Of a stretch of DNA of 7,515 nucleotides, positions 1-5,531 are shown one piece after another (the stretch's first letter is position 1; the number at the start of each line of letters is the position of its first letter). A program made the position numbers and the translations under genes. The notes below the pieces were generated by a model. It was not told the origin of the DNA and made no database searches. It saw only the letters and a program-made list of their open reading frames with translations. This DNA is from DATFKA01 sp042095835 (lineage in GTDB: Bacteria > Bacteroidota > Bacteroidia > Chitinophagales > Saprospiraceae): NCBI GenBank assembly GCA_042095835.1, contig JBELML010000201.1:1-7515 (forward strand), given 5' to 3'.

Positions 1-251
1 AACGCTTTCCAAATGTGATAATCTGAGAAATCCCCCGTAATGATATTACTAATCTGATTTTGAAATTGCTCTCTATTCTGCCTGATAAATTTAAATGATC
101 GATGCTTATATGCGGCGTGAGAATCAAAAGATTGTCCTAGGAAATCATCAAAAAATAATTGGATATCACCTTTCAAAATCAAGTCATTTGCAATAATGCC
201 TTTTATAGATGCTGGCTCTTGCCTATGTATTTCTATTAACTTCTCTTTCAT
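1..251 (-). CDS. Unrecognised protein, N-terminal part (cut by window edge)
   Basis: An open minus-strand frame begins at an ATG (positions 251-249) and continues without a stop to the left edge, giving 83 codons that start MKEKLIEIHRQEPASIKG. The visible part is rich in charged and aromatic residues, with LFFDDFLGQSFDSHAAYKHR near residues 34-53. I see no signal peptide, membrane segment or known catalytic motif, and I do not recognise the family. No strong Shine-Dalgarno sequence precedes the ATG, which is common in Bacteroidota. It lies in the same orientation as ardA and about 290 bases downstream of it, beyond structured element A, so it may be a further leading-region gene. The length without stops, the Bacteroidota-like composition and the shared direction support a real gene. 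The function is unknown. Confidence 0.6.
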   Translation of the reverse strand, partial: MKEKLIEIHRQEPASIKGIIANDLILKGDIQLFFDDFLGQSFDSHAAYKHRSFKFIRQNREQFQNQISNIITGDFSDYHIWKA

Positions 252-261
252 CTATAACCCT

Positions 262-428
262 TGATATCGGGAGCTTAATCGAACGAACACTAGTACGTCT
301 TTGGCGTATTCCCCGAAGGTATTATATTTCGCCAAACTCCCGACAAAAGGAGCTTGTATCATACTGATACAAAAAATCCACTCAATCGGGAGCGGATACC
401 GCTAGTGTTTTAGCTCGATTAAAAGCTT
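262..428. repeat. Structured element A: branched inverted-repeat element downstream of ardA
   Basis: The outer arms pair in three blocks: 286-293 with 402-409 (8 bp), 277-282 with 415-420 (6 bp) and 272-276 with 423-427 (5 bp). Inside lie stem 300-306/330-336 (TTTGGCG-type ends, 6-7 bp) and, directly adjoining it, stem 337-343/386-392 (CTCCCGA with TCGGGAG, 7 bp). The latter encloses a perfect hairpin, TGTATCA-TAC-TGATACA (355-371). This makes a three-way junction. A second TCGGGAG copy at 267-273 and a small AGCGG-ATA-CCGCT hairpin (391-403) offer competing folds. No gene is visible in 252-538. Possible roles are a structured RNA, a single-stranded DNA element used during conjugative entry, or a recombination or transfer site. 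The pairing is seen directly and the role is unknown. Confidence 0.55.
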
Positions 429-538
429 ATTAGTAAAACGATATAGATTATTTTAACCTATGGTTGTGAAGATTACAATAAAAAATAGAGGATAGATATA
501 GTAAAAACTGGGATAAGCACACTCGTATTTTGCAGCTA

Positions 539-1072
539 CTAGATAGGTCGGAATACATGCCCATCTTCGGAAAAATAACCTTCTATTTCTAGATCACGAG
601 CATAAGCACTATAATCAATGTAATAGCGAAGGTTTTCAGGAATAGCATGTGCGTAAAGTTCATCAAAGCTTTCAGTAGCATAATCCAAGAATGAATCATA
701 CTCACCTAAGTAAGCTTCTTCAAAATGCTCTATGGCATAGTCTAGATCACTTACATCGTTGTAGTAAATGGCAAAGGCCTCGCCATGCTCTGATAAAGCA
801 GTAACTATCTTTACAACAGTATCTAAGTCTTCATATTCGCTAATACGGATACCACCTAATTCAAAGTCATGGATAGCCCATTCTTCAGCTACTTCACCAT
901 ACTGTTTGGTGTAAGGACTAGATTGAAGGATAGATTGAATTTCTGTATGAATTTCTTCAACGCTGAGATCACTGAGTTCTATCCATTTGCCGTGAAGAAT
1001 TCCGGCATTGTAATCGGATAATGAAGCGATATAGATTCGATACGTTTCTGTTGATTTTTTCTGATTTGACAT
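539..1072 (-). CDS. ardA: ArdA-family antirestriction protein
   Basis: This 177-residue protein matches the ArdA family in length (166-180 aa is usual) and in landmark motifs. It has an N-terminal YRIYIASLSDYNAGILHGKWIEL-like segment (residues 11-33), a central EEWAIHDFE (63-71), an EEAYLGEYDSFLDYA segment in the third domain (about 118-132) and the C-terminal signature IPENLRYYIDYSAYARDLE (about 143-161). About 21% of residues are Asp or Glu, consistent with its known role as a dimeric DNA mimic. ArdA occupies type I restriction-modification enzymes and so protects newly transferred plasmid DNA. No Shine-Dalgarno sequence precedes the ATG at 1072-1070. Two large inverted-repeat elements flank the gene (262-428 and 1099-1270), and ssb copies lie upstream on the same strand, a typical leading-region setting. 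The family call is secure; activity is inferred. Confidence 0.93.
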   Translation of the reverse strand: MSNQKKSTETYRIYIASLSDYNAGILHGKWIELSDLSVEEIHTEIQSILQSSPYTKQYGEVAEEWAIHDFELGGIRISEYEDLDTVVKIVTALSEHGEAFAIYYNDVSDLDYAIEHFEEAYLGEYDSFLDYATESFDELYAHAIPENLRYYIDYSAYARDLEIEGYFSEDGHVFRPI

Positions 1073-1098
1073 AATTCCAAATTTTAAGATTAGTAAGT

Positions 1099-1270
1099 GG
1101 GCATCTTCCCTTTTTGCGGAACTATGTCTCAGTGCAGGCGAACACTATGCAAGGCTAGATCGGCCATTTTTTACGGCCTGTCCTAAAAAATTGTTGAGCT
1201 AAGTGCAACGTGCCTTGCATAGTGTGAGTCAAGGTGTAAATTAGTGTAGCTGAAAAAGGAAAGAATGGGC
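1099..1270. repeat. Structured element B: long inverted repeat upstream of ardA
   Basis: A perfect 14-bp inverted repeat (ACACTATGCAAGGC at 1142-1155, its complement at 1212-1225) forms the inner stem. An outer stem pairs 1105-1115 with 1253-1263, and weaker pairing extends through GCAT (1101-1104) and ATGGGC (1265-1270). The single mismatch of the outer 11-bp stem (c1108 with a1260) becomes a G-U wobble if the minus strand is transcribed. Small stems sit in the loop: GGCC/GGCC around 1162-1177 and GTTG/CAAC around 1193-1208. The rest of gene-free 1073-1397 holds a direct repeat, GTAAATTAG(TG/C)TAGCT, at 1236-1251 and 1297-1311, and a 6-bp hairpin (1308-1313/1327-1332). It could be an ardA leader RNA or a single-stranded DNA promoter-like fold. 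The pairing is clear; the role is inferred. Confidence 0.55.
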
Positions 1271-1360
1271 AATTACTTAATAGTTGGAGGCAATCGGTAA
1301 ATTAGCTAGCTATAGAAATGAATAGGATAGCTCACATATAGGACAATTAGATTGGATTTA

Positions 1361-1388
1361 TGAGAGAGCCTAGTTAAAGACCCTCTCA
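1361..1388 (-). terminator. Weak hairpin just downstream of ssb copy 1
   Basis: TGAGAG (1361-1366) pairs with CTCTCA (1383-1388), with a 16-base loop, starting 9 bases after the ssb stop codon on the minus strand. There is no clear U-run after it (the minus strand reads TAAATCC), so it could be a transcript-stabilising or pausing hairpin rather than a full intrinsic terminator. Confidence 0.25.
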
Positions 1389-1397
1389 AGTGAAGAC

Positions 1398-1733
1398 TTA
1401 TTTAGCTTGCTTTTGTTCTAGGCCAAATACGATAGAAGCAATTACAGAGGCTTCTTTGACAGTAGTAACAAGGTTACCATTGGCATCTTTGATTGGTCTG
1501 TCTCTGTAGCTAAGCTGACCATCGATACGAACAAAATCACCTACTCCTAGCTCAAAGCCACTTGCTACTTTTACATCATTGCTATCAAATATGATGACTT
1601 TATGCCAATCTGTTGCTTTACCTCTTTTAGTGCTTACAGACATGGTATGAAAACTAGATTTCTCTGTTGTGATCTTTTCAGAAATATTACCGATGTAGCC
1701 GTAAATTGAAATATTGTTAATTGTTTTAGTCAT
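1398..1733 (-). CDS. ssb: Single-stranded DNA-binding protein, short plasmid type, copy 1
   Basis: Starting at the ATG at 1733-1731, the product is 111 residues long. I chose this start over an in-frame ATG 50 codons upstream because AAGGAGA lies 8-9 bases before it and the homologous OB-fold sequence begins here (MTKTINNISIYGYIGNISEK). The OB-fold strands follow: FHTMSVSTKR (about 28-37), DWHKVIIFDS (42-51) and GDFVRIDGQLSYRD (66-79). It would coat single-stranded plasmid DNA during replication or after conjugative entry. The protein ends LEQKQAK and lacks the acidic DDDIPF-like tip with which housekeeping SSBs recruit partners, so it probably acts as a plain DNA-binding protein. The upstream 300 bases carry a promoter-like motif and a long hairpin, which suggests its own regulated transcript. 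Confidence 0.87.
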   Translation of the reverse strand: MTKTINNISIYGYIGNISEKITTEKSSFHTMSVSTKRGKATDWHKVIIFDSNDVKVASGFELGVGDFVRIDGQLSYRDRPIKDANGNLVTTVKEASVIASIVFGLEQKQAK

Positions 1734-1781
1734 GTTAATTCTCCTTATTGGTTTATAAAAATTTATGCCTCCGACAAGAAT

Positions 1782-1866
1782 CATTTCAAGAAAATTCTGC
1801 CACTGATAAAATTGGGGGTGACCTTCAGGGGGAGCCGATTTTTCAGTTGTGGGATTTTCGTAAATG
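1782..1866 (-). promoter_or_regulatory. Long hairpin in the ssb copy 1 leader
   Basis: Read on the minus strand, the blocks CATTT, GAAAAT, CCA, CTGA and AAAAT (1866 down to about 1838) pair in order with ATTTT, TCAG, TGG, ATTTTC and AAATG (about 1814 down to 1782), with small bulges. The result is an imperfect 20-plus-bp hairpin with a C-rich apical loop (about 1815-1834). It lies 49 bases upstream of the ssb start and downstream of the putative promoter at 2033-2064, so it would be in the 5' leader. The fold is read by eye. Whether it regulates translation, mRNA stability or acts as single-stranded DNA is not known. The remaining gene-free part of 1734-2087 shows no other convincing feature. 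Confidence 0.4.
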
Positions 1867-2032
1867 GTAAATCCAAGGAGCAATTTCTAAACCAAATGGG
1901 AATAATCACGATGCTAATTACAATTGTTTTTCAAGGGTTAGGGTAAGCAGTATACTTTTGAAATTCCTACAGTAAGAGTGAGTTCTATTCTATTCTAGAA
2001 ACTAAAATAGTACAGCAAAATAGCAGCTGAAG

Positions 2033-2064
2033 CAAAGATACTTTTGTAGCAATATGGAACAAAA
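2033..2064 (-). promoter_or_regulatory. Bacteroidota-type promoter upstream of ssb copy 1
   Basis: On the minus strand TTTTG (2064-2060) is followed after exactly 19 bases by TATCTTTG (2040-2033). This matches the Bacteroidota sigma-ABfr consensus, a TTTG/TTG -33 element 19-21 bp before TAnnTTTG. Transcription would begin near 2026 and run through a leader of about 290 bases, containing the hairpin at 1782-1866, into ssb copy 1. It lies 23-54 bases inside the side of ssb copy 2's stop codon, between the two ssb genes, so copy 1 is probably expressed separately from copy 2. Confidence 0.6.
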
Positions 2065-2087
2065 GTCCTACTTGAGCATGGATAGAA

Positions 2088-2441
2088 TTATTGTTTCTTA
2101 ACCAAGGGAGCTTGTTCTACAGATCGAGCAATAATATAGGCTTCTCGTTTATCAAATGTTTTTCCGTCAAGTTGCACTGGAAATGGTCTGTAACTCAATG
2201 AGCCTATAATTTTAAGCCTAGCACCTTTATCAAAAGCTTTGAGACGCTCGATAACATTGGGGCTAAAAGCAATAACATCATGCCATAGGGTTTCCTTATC
2301 TTTCCATTGTTCCGTTTCTTTATCTAAGTAAGAATCCGTAGTAGCAATAGATAAGGCTGCAAAAGTACTGGATTCTGTTTTAATCACTTCCGCTTTTGAA
2401 CCTATATTACCAATCAATTCTACTGTGCTATTAGTTGCCAT
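2088..2441 (-). CDS. ssb: Single-stranded DNA-binding protein, short plasmid type, copy 2
   Basis: From the ATG at 2441-2439 the product is 117 residues, beginning MATNSTVELIGNIGSKAEV, the usual first strand of a bacterial SSB OB-fold. Later conserved parts are FAALSIATTDSY (about 27-38), LWHDVIAFSPNVIERLK (about 52-68) and GARLKIIGSLSYRPF (73-87). The start was chosen by homology: an in-frame ATG four codons upstream is possible, and GAGAAG precedes the chosen start. Like copy 1 it has no acidic C-terminal tip (it ends EQAPLVKKQ). The two copies are clearly diverged from each other, differing in most OB-fold positions outside the GNI and LSYR motifs. They therefore look like separately acquired or long-separated paralogues, not a recent duplication. 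Confidence 0.87.
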   Translation of the reverse strand: MATNSTVELIGNIGSKAEVIKTESSTFAALSIATTDSYLDKETEQWKDKETLWHDVIAFSPNVIERLKAFDKGARLKIIGSLSYRPFPVQLDGKTFDKREAYIIARSVEQAPLVKKQ

Positions 2442-2470
2442 TATTCTTCTCATTTTAATTATTAATCGAA

Positions 2471-2550
2471 CAATGCTAAGGCGTAGAAAGAAGTGCAATA
2501 AATATTTCTAAAACTCACTTAGGTGTATTCGTTTCAATGCTTAGGTGTGG
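2471..2550. repeat. Short direct repeats upstream of ssb copy 2
   Basis: CAATGCTAAGGCGTAG (2471-2486) and CAATGCTTAGGTGTGG (2535-2550) match at 13 of 16 positions. CTTAGGTGT also occurs exactly twice, at 2518-2526 and 2540-2548, 22 bp apart. They lie 30-110 bases upstream of the ssb start and could be operator sites. No protein partner can be named. The adjoining stretch holds a small hairpin (2573-2577/2592-2596) extended by TTTAG/CTAAA with a bulge. Confidence 0.35.
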
Positions 2551-2670
2551 CAAAATGGCTAACTTGGTTTAGACATCTCCTGGGGAAAAGTGATGTAGTC
2601 AAATTCTAAATGGTTGAAGTTTACCTAGAAGTGGAGATTCAAAATCGCGGAGTGCTATTGAAAGAAAAAA

Positions 2671-3327
2671 CTAAAAGAACAGCCTATCTTCTTGTAGCAA
2701 AGGTTCCAATATTTGATAAGCCCTACCCTTATCAAACTCATATTTACGCCAAACAAAATTAGCTACCCAATCAATAAAGATTAGACGAGAATTTTGGTAA
2801 CTTTCTTGTGGATTGTAATTGATAATCACTTGAGATTTACGCCAAAACCAAAGGTCATTTTTAATCAAATCTGCGCAGCTGTTTTGACTACCTTTGGGTA
2901 CACTGCGTTTATCAGGAATAATATTTGCCTGAGTCAGTTGTTCCAATTTGCTACATAATCCCCTTTGTACTAGATAGTTGTAAACAACGTCGTCGTTATT
3001 AGTGCCAATCACCTGAAGGGGTAGATTCTGTTTATAGACACTAACTGCTCCGACCTTAATATCATCATGTATCCGCAGTAGTTGAGCGATTTTATTTGCC
3101 ATAACCTTGGCGCGCTTTTCTATAAAATCAGCTCCTTTGTATTCCTTACCAGAACCGCGTTCCGCATTGAACCGATTTACAAAACGATTAATAATTTTAT
3201 TCTTATGAGGCGGGATAATGAGATAAGCTATGGTGAAATATTGACTAGAACCACCGCCTTTCCGATAAGGTCTATCTAAAGTCCATCCTAAATCACCGCT
3301 TTCATCAAAGTAAATATCATATTCCAT
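2671..3327 (-). CDS. DUF3800-family protein (predicted RNase H-like fold)
   Basis: This 218-residue protein has the DUF3800 hallmark at its N terminus: a hydrophobic strand followed by DESGD (residues 8-12, in YDIYFDESGDLGW). Next come a YFTIAYLIIPP strand (30-40) and a C-terminal FIDWVANFVWRKYE helix (184-197) that corresponds to the family's ADFIA-type motif. Asp8, Glu9 and Asp186 are candidate metal-binding acids of an RNase H-like nuclease fold. This family is widespread on mobile elements and in defence-rich regions, but its biochemical function is not established, so nuclease activity is an inference. The start is supported by AGGA about 8 bases before the ATG at 3327-3325. It sits between the ssb genes and the primase on the same strand, behind a highly structured leader with its own promoter-like motif. 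Confidence 0.85.
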   Translation of the reverse strand: MEYDIYFDESGDLGWTLDRPYRKGGGSSQYFTIAYLIIPPHKNKIINRFVNRFNAERGSGKEYKGADFIEKRAKVMANKIAQLLRIHDDIKVGAVSVYKQNLPLQVIGTNNDDVVYNYLVQRGLCSKLEQLTQANIIPDKRSVPKGSQNSCADLIKNDLWFWRKSQVIINYNPQESYQNSRLIFIDWVANFVWRKYEFDKGRAYQILEPLLQEDRLFF

Positions 3328-3340
3328 GTAAATATCCTAA

Positions 3341-3483
3341 AATGCAAAGAGGCCTTTGACCATTAATCAAAGACCTCTTTGTAAATAGAGAAGTAACCTA
3401 TGGGCGTCGTACTTAGATTACGATTAGGAGGATTGGTCTGAGACCCTTCGTCCCGCTGGTCATAGGATTTTTAATCCTTCTCT
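3341..3483 (-). ncRNA. Candidate structured leader or small RNA in front of the DUF3800 gene
   Basis: A minus-strand transcript starting near 3483 would fold extensively. Its ends, GAGAGAAG (from 3484) and CTTCTCT (from 3393), belong to a 14-bp stem (3380-3393 with 3477-3490, one mismatch). CCTATG (3397-3402) pairs with CATAGG (3461-3466), and inside is a perfect GGTCT-G-AGACC hairpin (3435-3445). An alternative hairpin, AGGATT-TTT-AATCCT (3464-3478), competes with the CATAGG pairing. It ends in a 14-bp hairpin (3345-3358/3368-3381) followed by GCATTTTAGG, which resembles a weak terminator 17 bases before the ATG. In this last stem the only non-Watson-Crick pair is G-U in minus-strand RNA but A-C in plus-strand RNA, which supports minus-strand transcription. 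It could be an attenuator, a small RNA or a single-stranded DNA fold. Confidence 0.5.
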
Positions 3484-3488
3484 CTTTA

Positions 3489-3519
3489 CAAATATAGTCC
3501 TTTTTGTTGTTAATGTAAA
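3489..3519 (-). promoter_or_regulatory. Bacteroidota-type promoter for the structured RNA and DUF3800 gene
   Basis: Minus-strand TATATTTG (3496-3489) is a perfect TAnnTTTG -7 element. Exactly 19 bases upstream is TTTA (3519-3516), a three-of-four match to the -33 TTTG. It sits immediately after the primase stop codon (3523-3521), so transcription would start near 3483 at the base of the stem described at 3341-3490. Confidence 0.5.
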
Positions 3520-3520
3520 G

Positions 3521-4507
3521 CTATTCCTTACCGTTACGTTTTTGCCAAAATTGATTATAATCTTTAAAATTCTTGTATAAATGATTTTGTGGGTTTACTT
3601 TCCGCCCTAACTCCTGCTTGAAAAAATCCGTAGTTTTTTCTCCAGCTGCATCATTATCAAAAAAAGTAAAAACTTCTTTGTAATCACCACTTTTGATAAA
3701 ATCTAATCCCCGCTTTCGCAAATTCACCATGTTTAACACCAACACATCTAAGGGTAGAACTTCCATATTTTTATTAGTCAAAACCGTCAAGAAGTCCATA
3801 AAGCCTTCAAATATGGCAATTCGACTATGATCATTACCAGGGATAAACGAAATATCCTTTGCCGCATTTTGATGATCACTTGAAGGAGCTTTAAGGATGC
3901 CCTTAAAGTATTTATCCCTACATTCATAATCACCTGATTGATTCATAAAACCCAAAGTGTTATAGCTTTTGCCCGTTTGAGTATTTTCATAAATAATTTT
4001 TCGTAAATACTTTCGAGCTAGTTTATGATTGATTTTTCGCTCTCCTGCTAAATAACCAATTAAAGTTTTGTCCCAGATTTGTTCTTTAATTTCCGTGATA
4101 GCTAGGATCTCGTTTGGTTTCGGTTTTGGGGAAACCAGTTCCACTTTTTTAAATAATGGCAATAACTTTAAAGCCTCCAATGAAACCGCCCTACCCCGAT
4201 TAGGAAACATACCTTTCAGCAATTGTAAGGTTGTTTTTACGCCCACATTTTCATGCATTTGCATAAAACCTATCACGGTACCATTTCCCTTGACATCTCC
4301 TCTACCGAAGTCATTCCAAATCCATTTACCATTCAAATAAGATGTATGAAAGCTTGGTTCTTTTTCATAGCGAAATGGAGAAATGTACCAATACTCCGTA
4401 CCACTCCTTTTGATTTGAACAGGCTCGTGTCCAAAGCAACGTAGCAATTCTGGCATGGAAATATTTTCCTTAGCCCAATCCGTGTTATAGATAATTTTTG
4501 TTTGCAT
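3521..4507 (-). CDS. Plasmid primase-like protein with degenerate CHC2 region and Toprim domain
   Basis: This 328-residue protein has the DnaG-like order of domains. An N-terminal region, YISPFRYEKEPSFH (about 41-54) then KWIWNDFGRG and GTVIGF (61-81), aligns with the CHC2 zinc-ribbon pattern, but the zinc-binding Cys and His positions are replaced. After a linker and a helical part comes the Toprim fold with its catalytic acids: IFEGFMDFL (Glu234, Asp238) and FFDNDAAGEK (Asp284, Asp286), ending in a KDYNQF motif (315-320). It would prime complementary-strand synthesis on plasmid DNA, useful in replication or after conjugative entry. The start is 20 bases downstream of the RHH gene's stop codon, with TAAGG as ribosome-binding site formed by one of the phased boxes, so it is probably co-expressed with parA and the RHH gene. 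The enzymatic role is inferred from motifs. Confidence 0.82.
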   Translation of the reverse strand: MQTKIIYNTDWAKENISMPELLRCFGHEPVQIKRSGTEYWYISPFRYEKEPSFHTSYLNGKWIWNDFGRGDVKGNGTVIGFMQMHENVGVKTTLQLLKGMFPNRGRAVSLEALKLLPLFKKVELVSPKPKPNEILAITEIKEQIWDKTLIGYLAGERKINHKLARKYLRKIIYENTQTGKSYNTLGFMNQSGDYECRDKYFKGILKAPSSDHQNAAKDISFIPGNDHSRIAIFEGFMDFLTVLTNKNMEVLPLDVLVLNMVNLRKRGLDFIKSGDYKEVFTFFDNDAAGEKTTDFFKQELGRKVNPQNHLYKNFKDYNQFWQKRNGKE

Positions 4508-4547
4508 AACCTTACTACAAGGTTACGCTAAGGTTGGGATAAGGTCA
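4507..4547. promoter_or_regulatory. Phased octamer cluster 1 (putative RHH operator/partition boxes)
   Basis: Four boxes start at exact 11-bp intervals: TAACCTTA (4507), CAAGGTTA (4518, inverted), TAAGGTTG (4529, inverted) and TAAGGTCA (4540, inverted). They span the end of the RHH gene and the start of the primase gene, and the first box touches the primase ATG and supplies its AAGG ribosome-binding sequence. An 11-bp step places every box on nearly the same face of the helix, as expected for cooperative RHH protein binding. Confidence 0.6.
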
Positions 4548-4815
4548 AGTCAATCTCAGTTTGGCTTTCCTCTTTTCCCAGCTTTTCCACTATAGATTCC
4601 ATAATCCAGGTGTGACGCGATACATTTCCAGCTCTATTTTCAAGAAGTTTTTCAATCCTATGTAAATATTCAAGAGGAATCCGTAGTTGCACCCGCTTGT
4701 AAGTTTGTTTGATCTCAGTATCTTTTTCGTTGGCTTTTCCTGATGATCCACCTTTCAAAATTAAATCATCTTCATTGACTTGTTTACTCACTTTTAGTTT
4801 TGGGGATAATGCCAT
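4528..4815 (-). CDS. Ribbon-helix-helix DNA-binding protein, putative ParA partner
   Basis: This 95-residue protein has a charged, probably flexible N-terminal half (1-39) and a C-terminal ribbon-helix-helix-like domain: strand KRVQLRIP (40-47), helix EYLHRIEKLLENR (49-61), a turn at AGNVS, and helix RHTWIMESIVEKLGKE (67-82). This architecture, a disordered tail plus RHH domain, and its position directly after a short type Ib parA match ParG-type centromere-binding partners such as that of plasmid TP228. In those systems the RHH protein binds both the partition site and the operon's promoter, while the tail stimulates the ParA ATPase. Clusters of 11-bp-phased boxes lie on both sides of the gene and upstream of parA, and are the obvious binding sites. 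The ribosome-binding sequence TGAGGTTA is itself one of these boxes. The family is clear in outline; the exact subfamily is not recognised. Confidence 0.75.
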   Translation of the reverse strand: MALSPKLKVSKQVNEDDLILKGGSSGKANEKDTEIKQTYKRVQLRIPLEYLHRIEKLLENRAGNVSRHTWIMESIVEKLGKEESQTEIDLTLSQP

Positions 4816-4817
4816 AA

Positions 4818-4869
4818 TAACCTCATTTTGATTCTATTTTAACCTTAAACTAACCTTATTTGAAGGTTA
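4818..4869. promoter_or_regulatory. Phased octamer cluster 2 between parA and the RHH gene
   Basis: Boxes start at 4818 (TAACCTCA), 4840 (TAACCTTA), 4851 (TAACCTTA) and 4862 (GAAGGTTA, inverted), separated by 22, 11 and 11 bp; a degenerate match could fill the gap at 4829. The box at 4818 reads TGAGGTTA on the minus strand, 2 bases from the RHH start codon, so it is also the Shine-Dalgarno sequence. The box at 4862 overlaps the parA stop codon. Confidence 0.6.
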
Positions 4870-5529
4870 AGCTACTTTCCGTTTTTTGATTTCCAAATTG
4901 CTTATTTCATCAACTAAAATTGAAAGCTCTTTTATAGCCTTTGGGTTTCGGGGTTTCATCTCCGTAACTGCCAGTCCAGAAGCAGCTGCATTAGCAAAAG
5001 TCTTCCTCTCATGAAGGGTAGCGTTCAATATTTTAAAAACACCAGATTCTTGAATATATTGAACAGCATCTTGCTGGTCTTTTTGATTTTGGTCTACTTT
5101 ATTCAAAATAGCGTAAGCCTCTAATTCAGGATTGGCCATATGCATTTCATTGACTAATCTTTCTACTTGTTCCAAGGTCCAAATATCAAATGAACGGGGA
5201 GTAAAAGGAACAAAAACAGCATCCGACACAATTAAGGCAGCCCTTTGGGAAGCCGTATCGCGTCCTCCTGCATCAATGATAATTTCATCATAATTGGCAT
5301 TTAATTTCCTGACCTCATTACGTACCTGCATATCGGAAAGTTGGATGGAAGTAAAACCTGTGTCTCCTAGAGATTCAGTACGCCATCGAGAAAACTCAGT
5401 TGCAGTAGCCTGAGCATCTGCATCCACTAACAAAACCTTACGGCCCATTTCAGAAAATAAAACAGCCAAAGACACGGCAATAGTTGTTTTACCACTACCT
5501 CCTTTAATTCCACCAATTGTGTATATCAT
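4867..5529 (-). CDS. parA: ParA-family partition ATPase (type Ib, short form)
   Basis: The 220-residue protein begins directly with the deviant Walker A box GIKGGSGKTT (residues 7-16, signature Lys9 and Lys14). It continues with LLVDADAQATATEFSRW (33-49) and a Walker B strand DEIIIDAGGRD (81-91, Asp86), then PFTPRSFD (108-115) and a YAILNKVDQ-like strand (139-147). The lack of an N-terminal helix-turn-helix domain and the length place it in the short type Ib group (ParF-like). It forms ATP-dependent gradients or polymers on the nucleoid that move plasmid copies apart, with the RHH protein encoded 51 bases downstream as adaptor. GAGG, within the box at 5532-5539, precedes the start. It diverges from rep across the origin, the usual replication-partition arrangement. 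Confidence 0.93.
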   Translation of the reverse strand: MIYTIGGIKGGSGKTTIAVSLAVLFSEMGRKVLLVDADAQATATEFSRWRTESLGDTGFTSIQLSDMQVRNEVRKLNANYDEIIIDAGGRDTASQRAALIVSDAVFVPFTPRSFDIWTLEQVERLVNEMHMANPELEAYAILNKVDQNQKDQQDAVQYIQESGVFKILNATLHERKTFANAAASGLAVTEMKPRNPKAIKELSILVDEISNLEIKKRKVA

Positions 5530-5531
5530 AA

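Noticed and set aside
262..428. Element A as an integron attC recombination site
   Set aside because: The arms lack the GTTRRRY/RYYYAAC core sites in the right places, and no integrase gene is visible.
1734..1883. An upstream in-frame extension of 50 codons on ssb copy 1
   Set aside because: The internal ATG at 1733 has a strong AAGGAGA site and starts exactly at the conserved SSB sequence. The extension has no SSB similarity and covers the leader hairpin.
2442..2498. A 19-codon upstream extension of ssb copy 2
   Set aside because: The conserved OB-fold begins at the ATG at 2441; the extra residues look like translated leader.
3082..3279. A 65-codon plus-strand frame inside the DUF3800 gene
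   Set aside because: It is antisense to a recognisable family gene with no supporting start signals; similar frames antisense to the primase (4068-4444) were dropped for the same reason.
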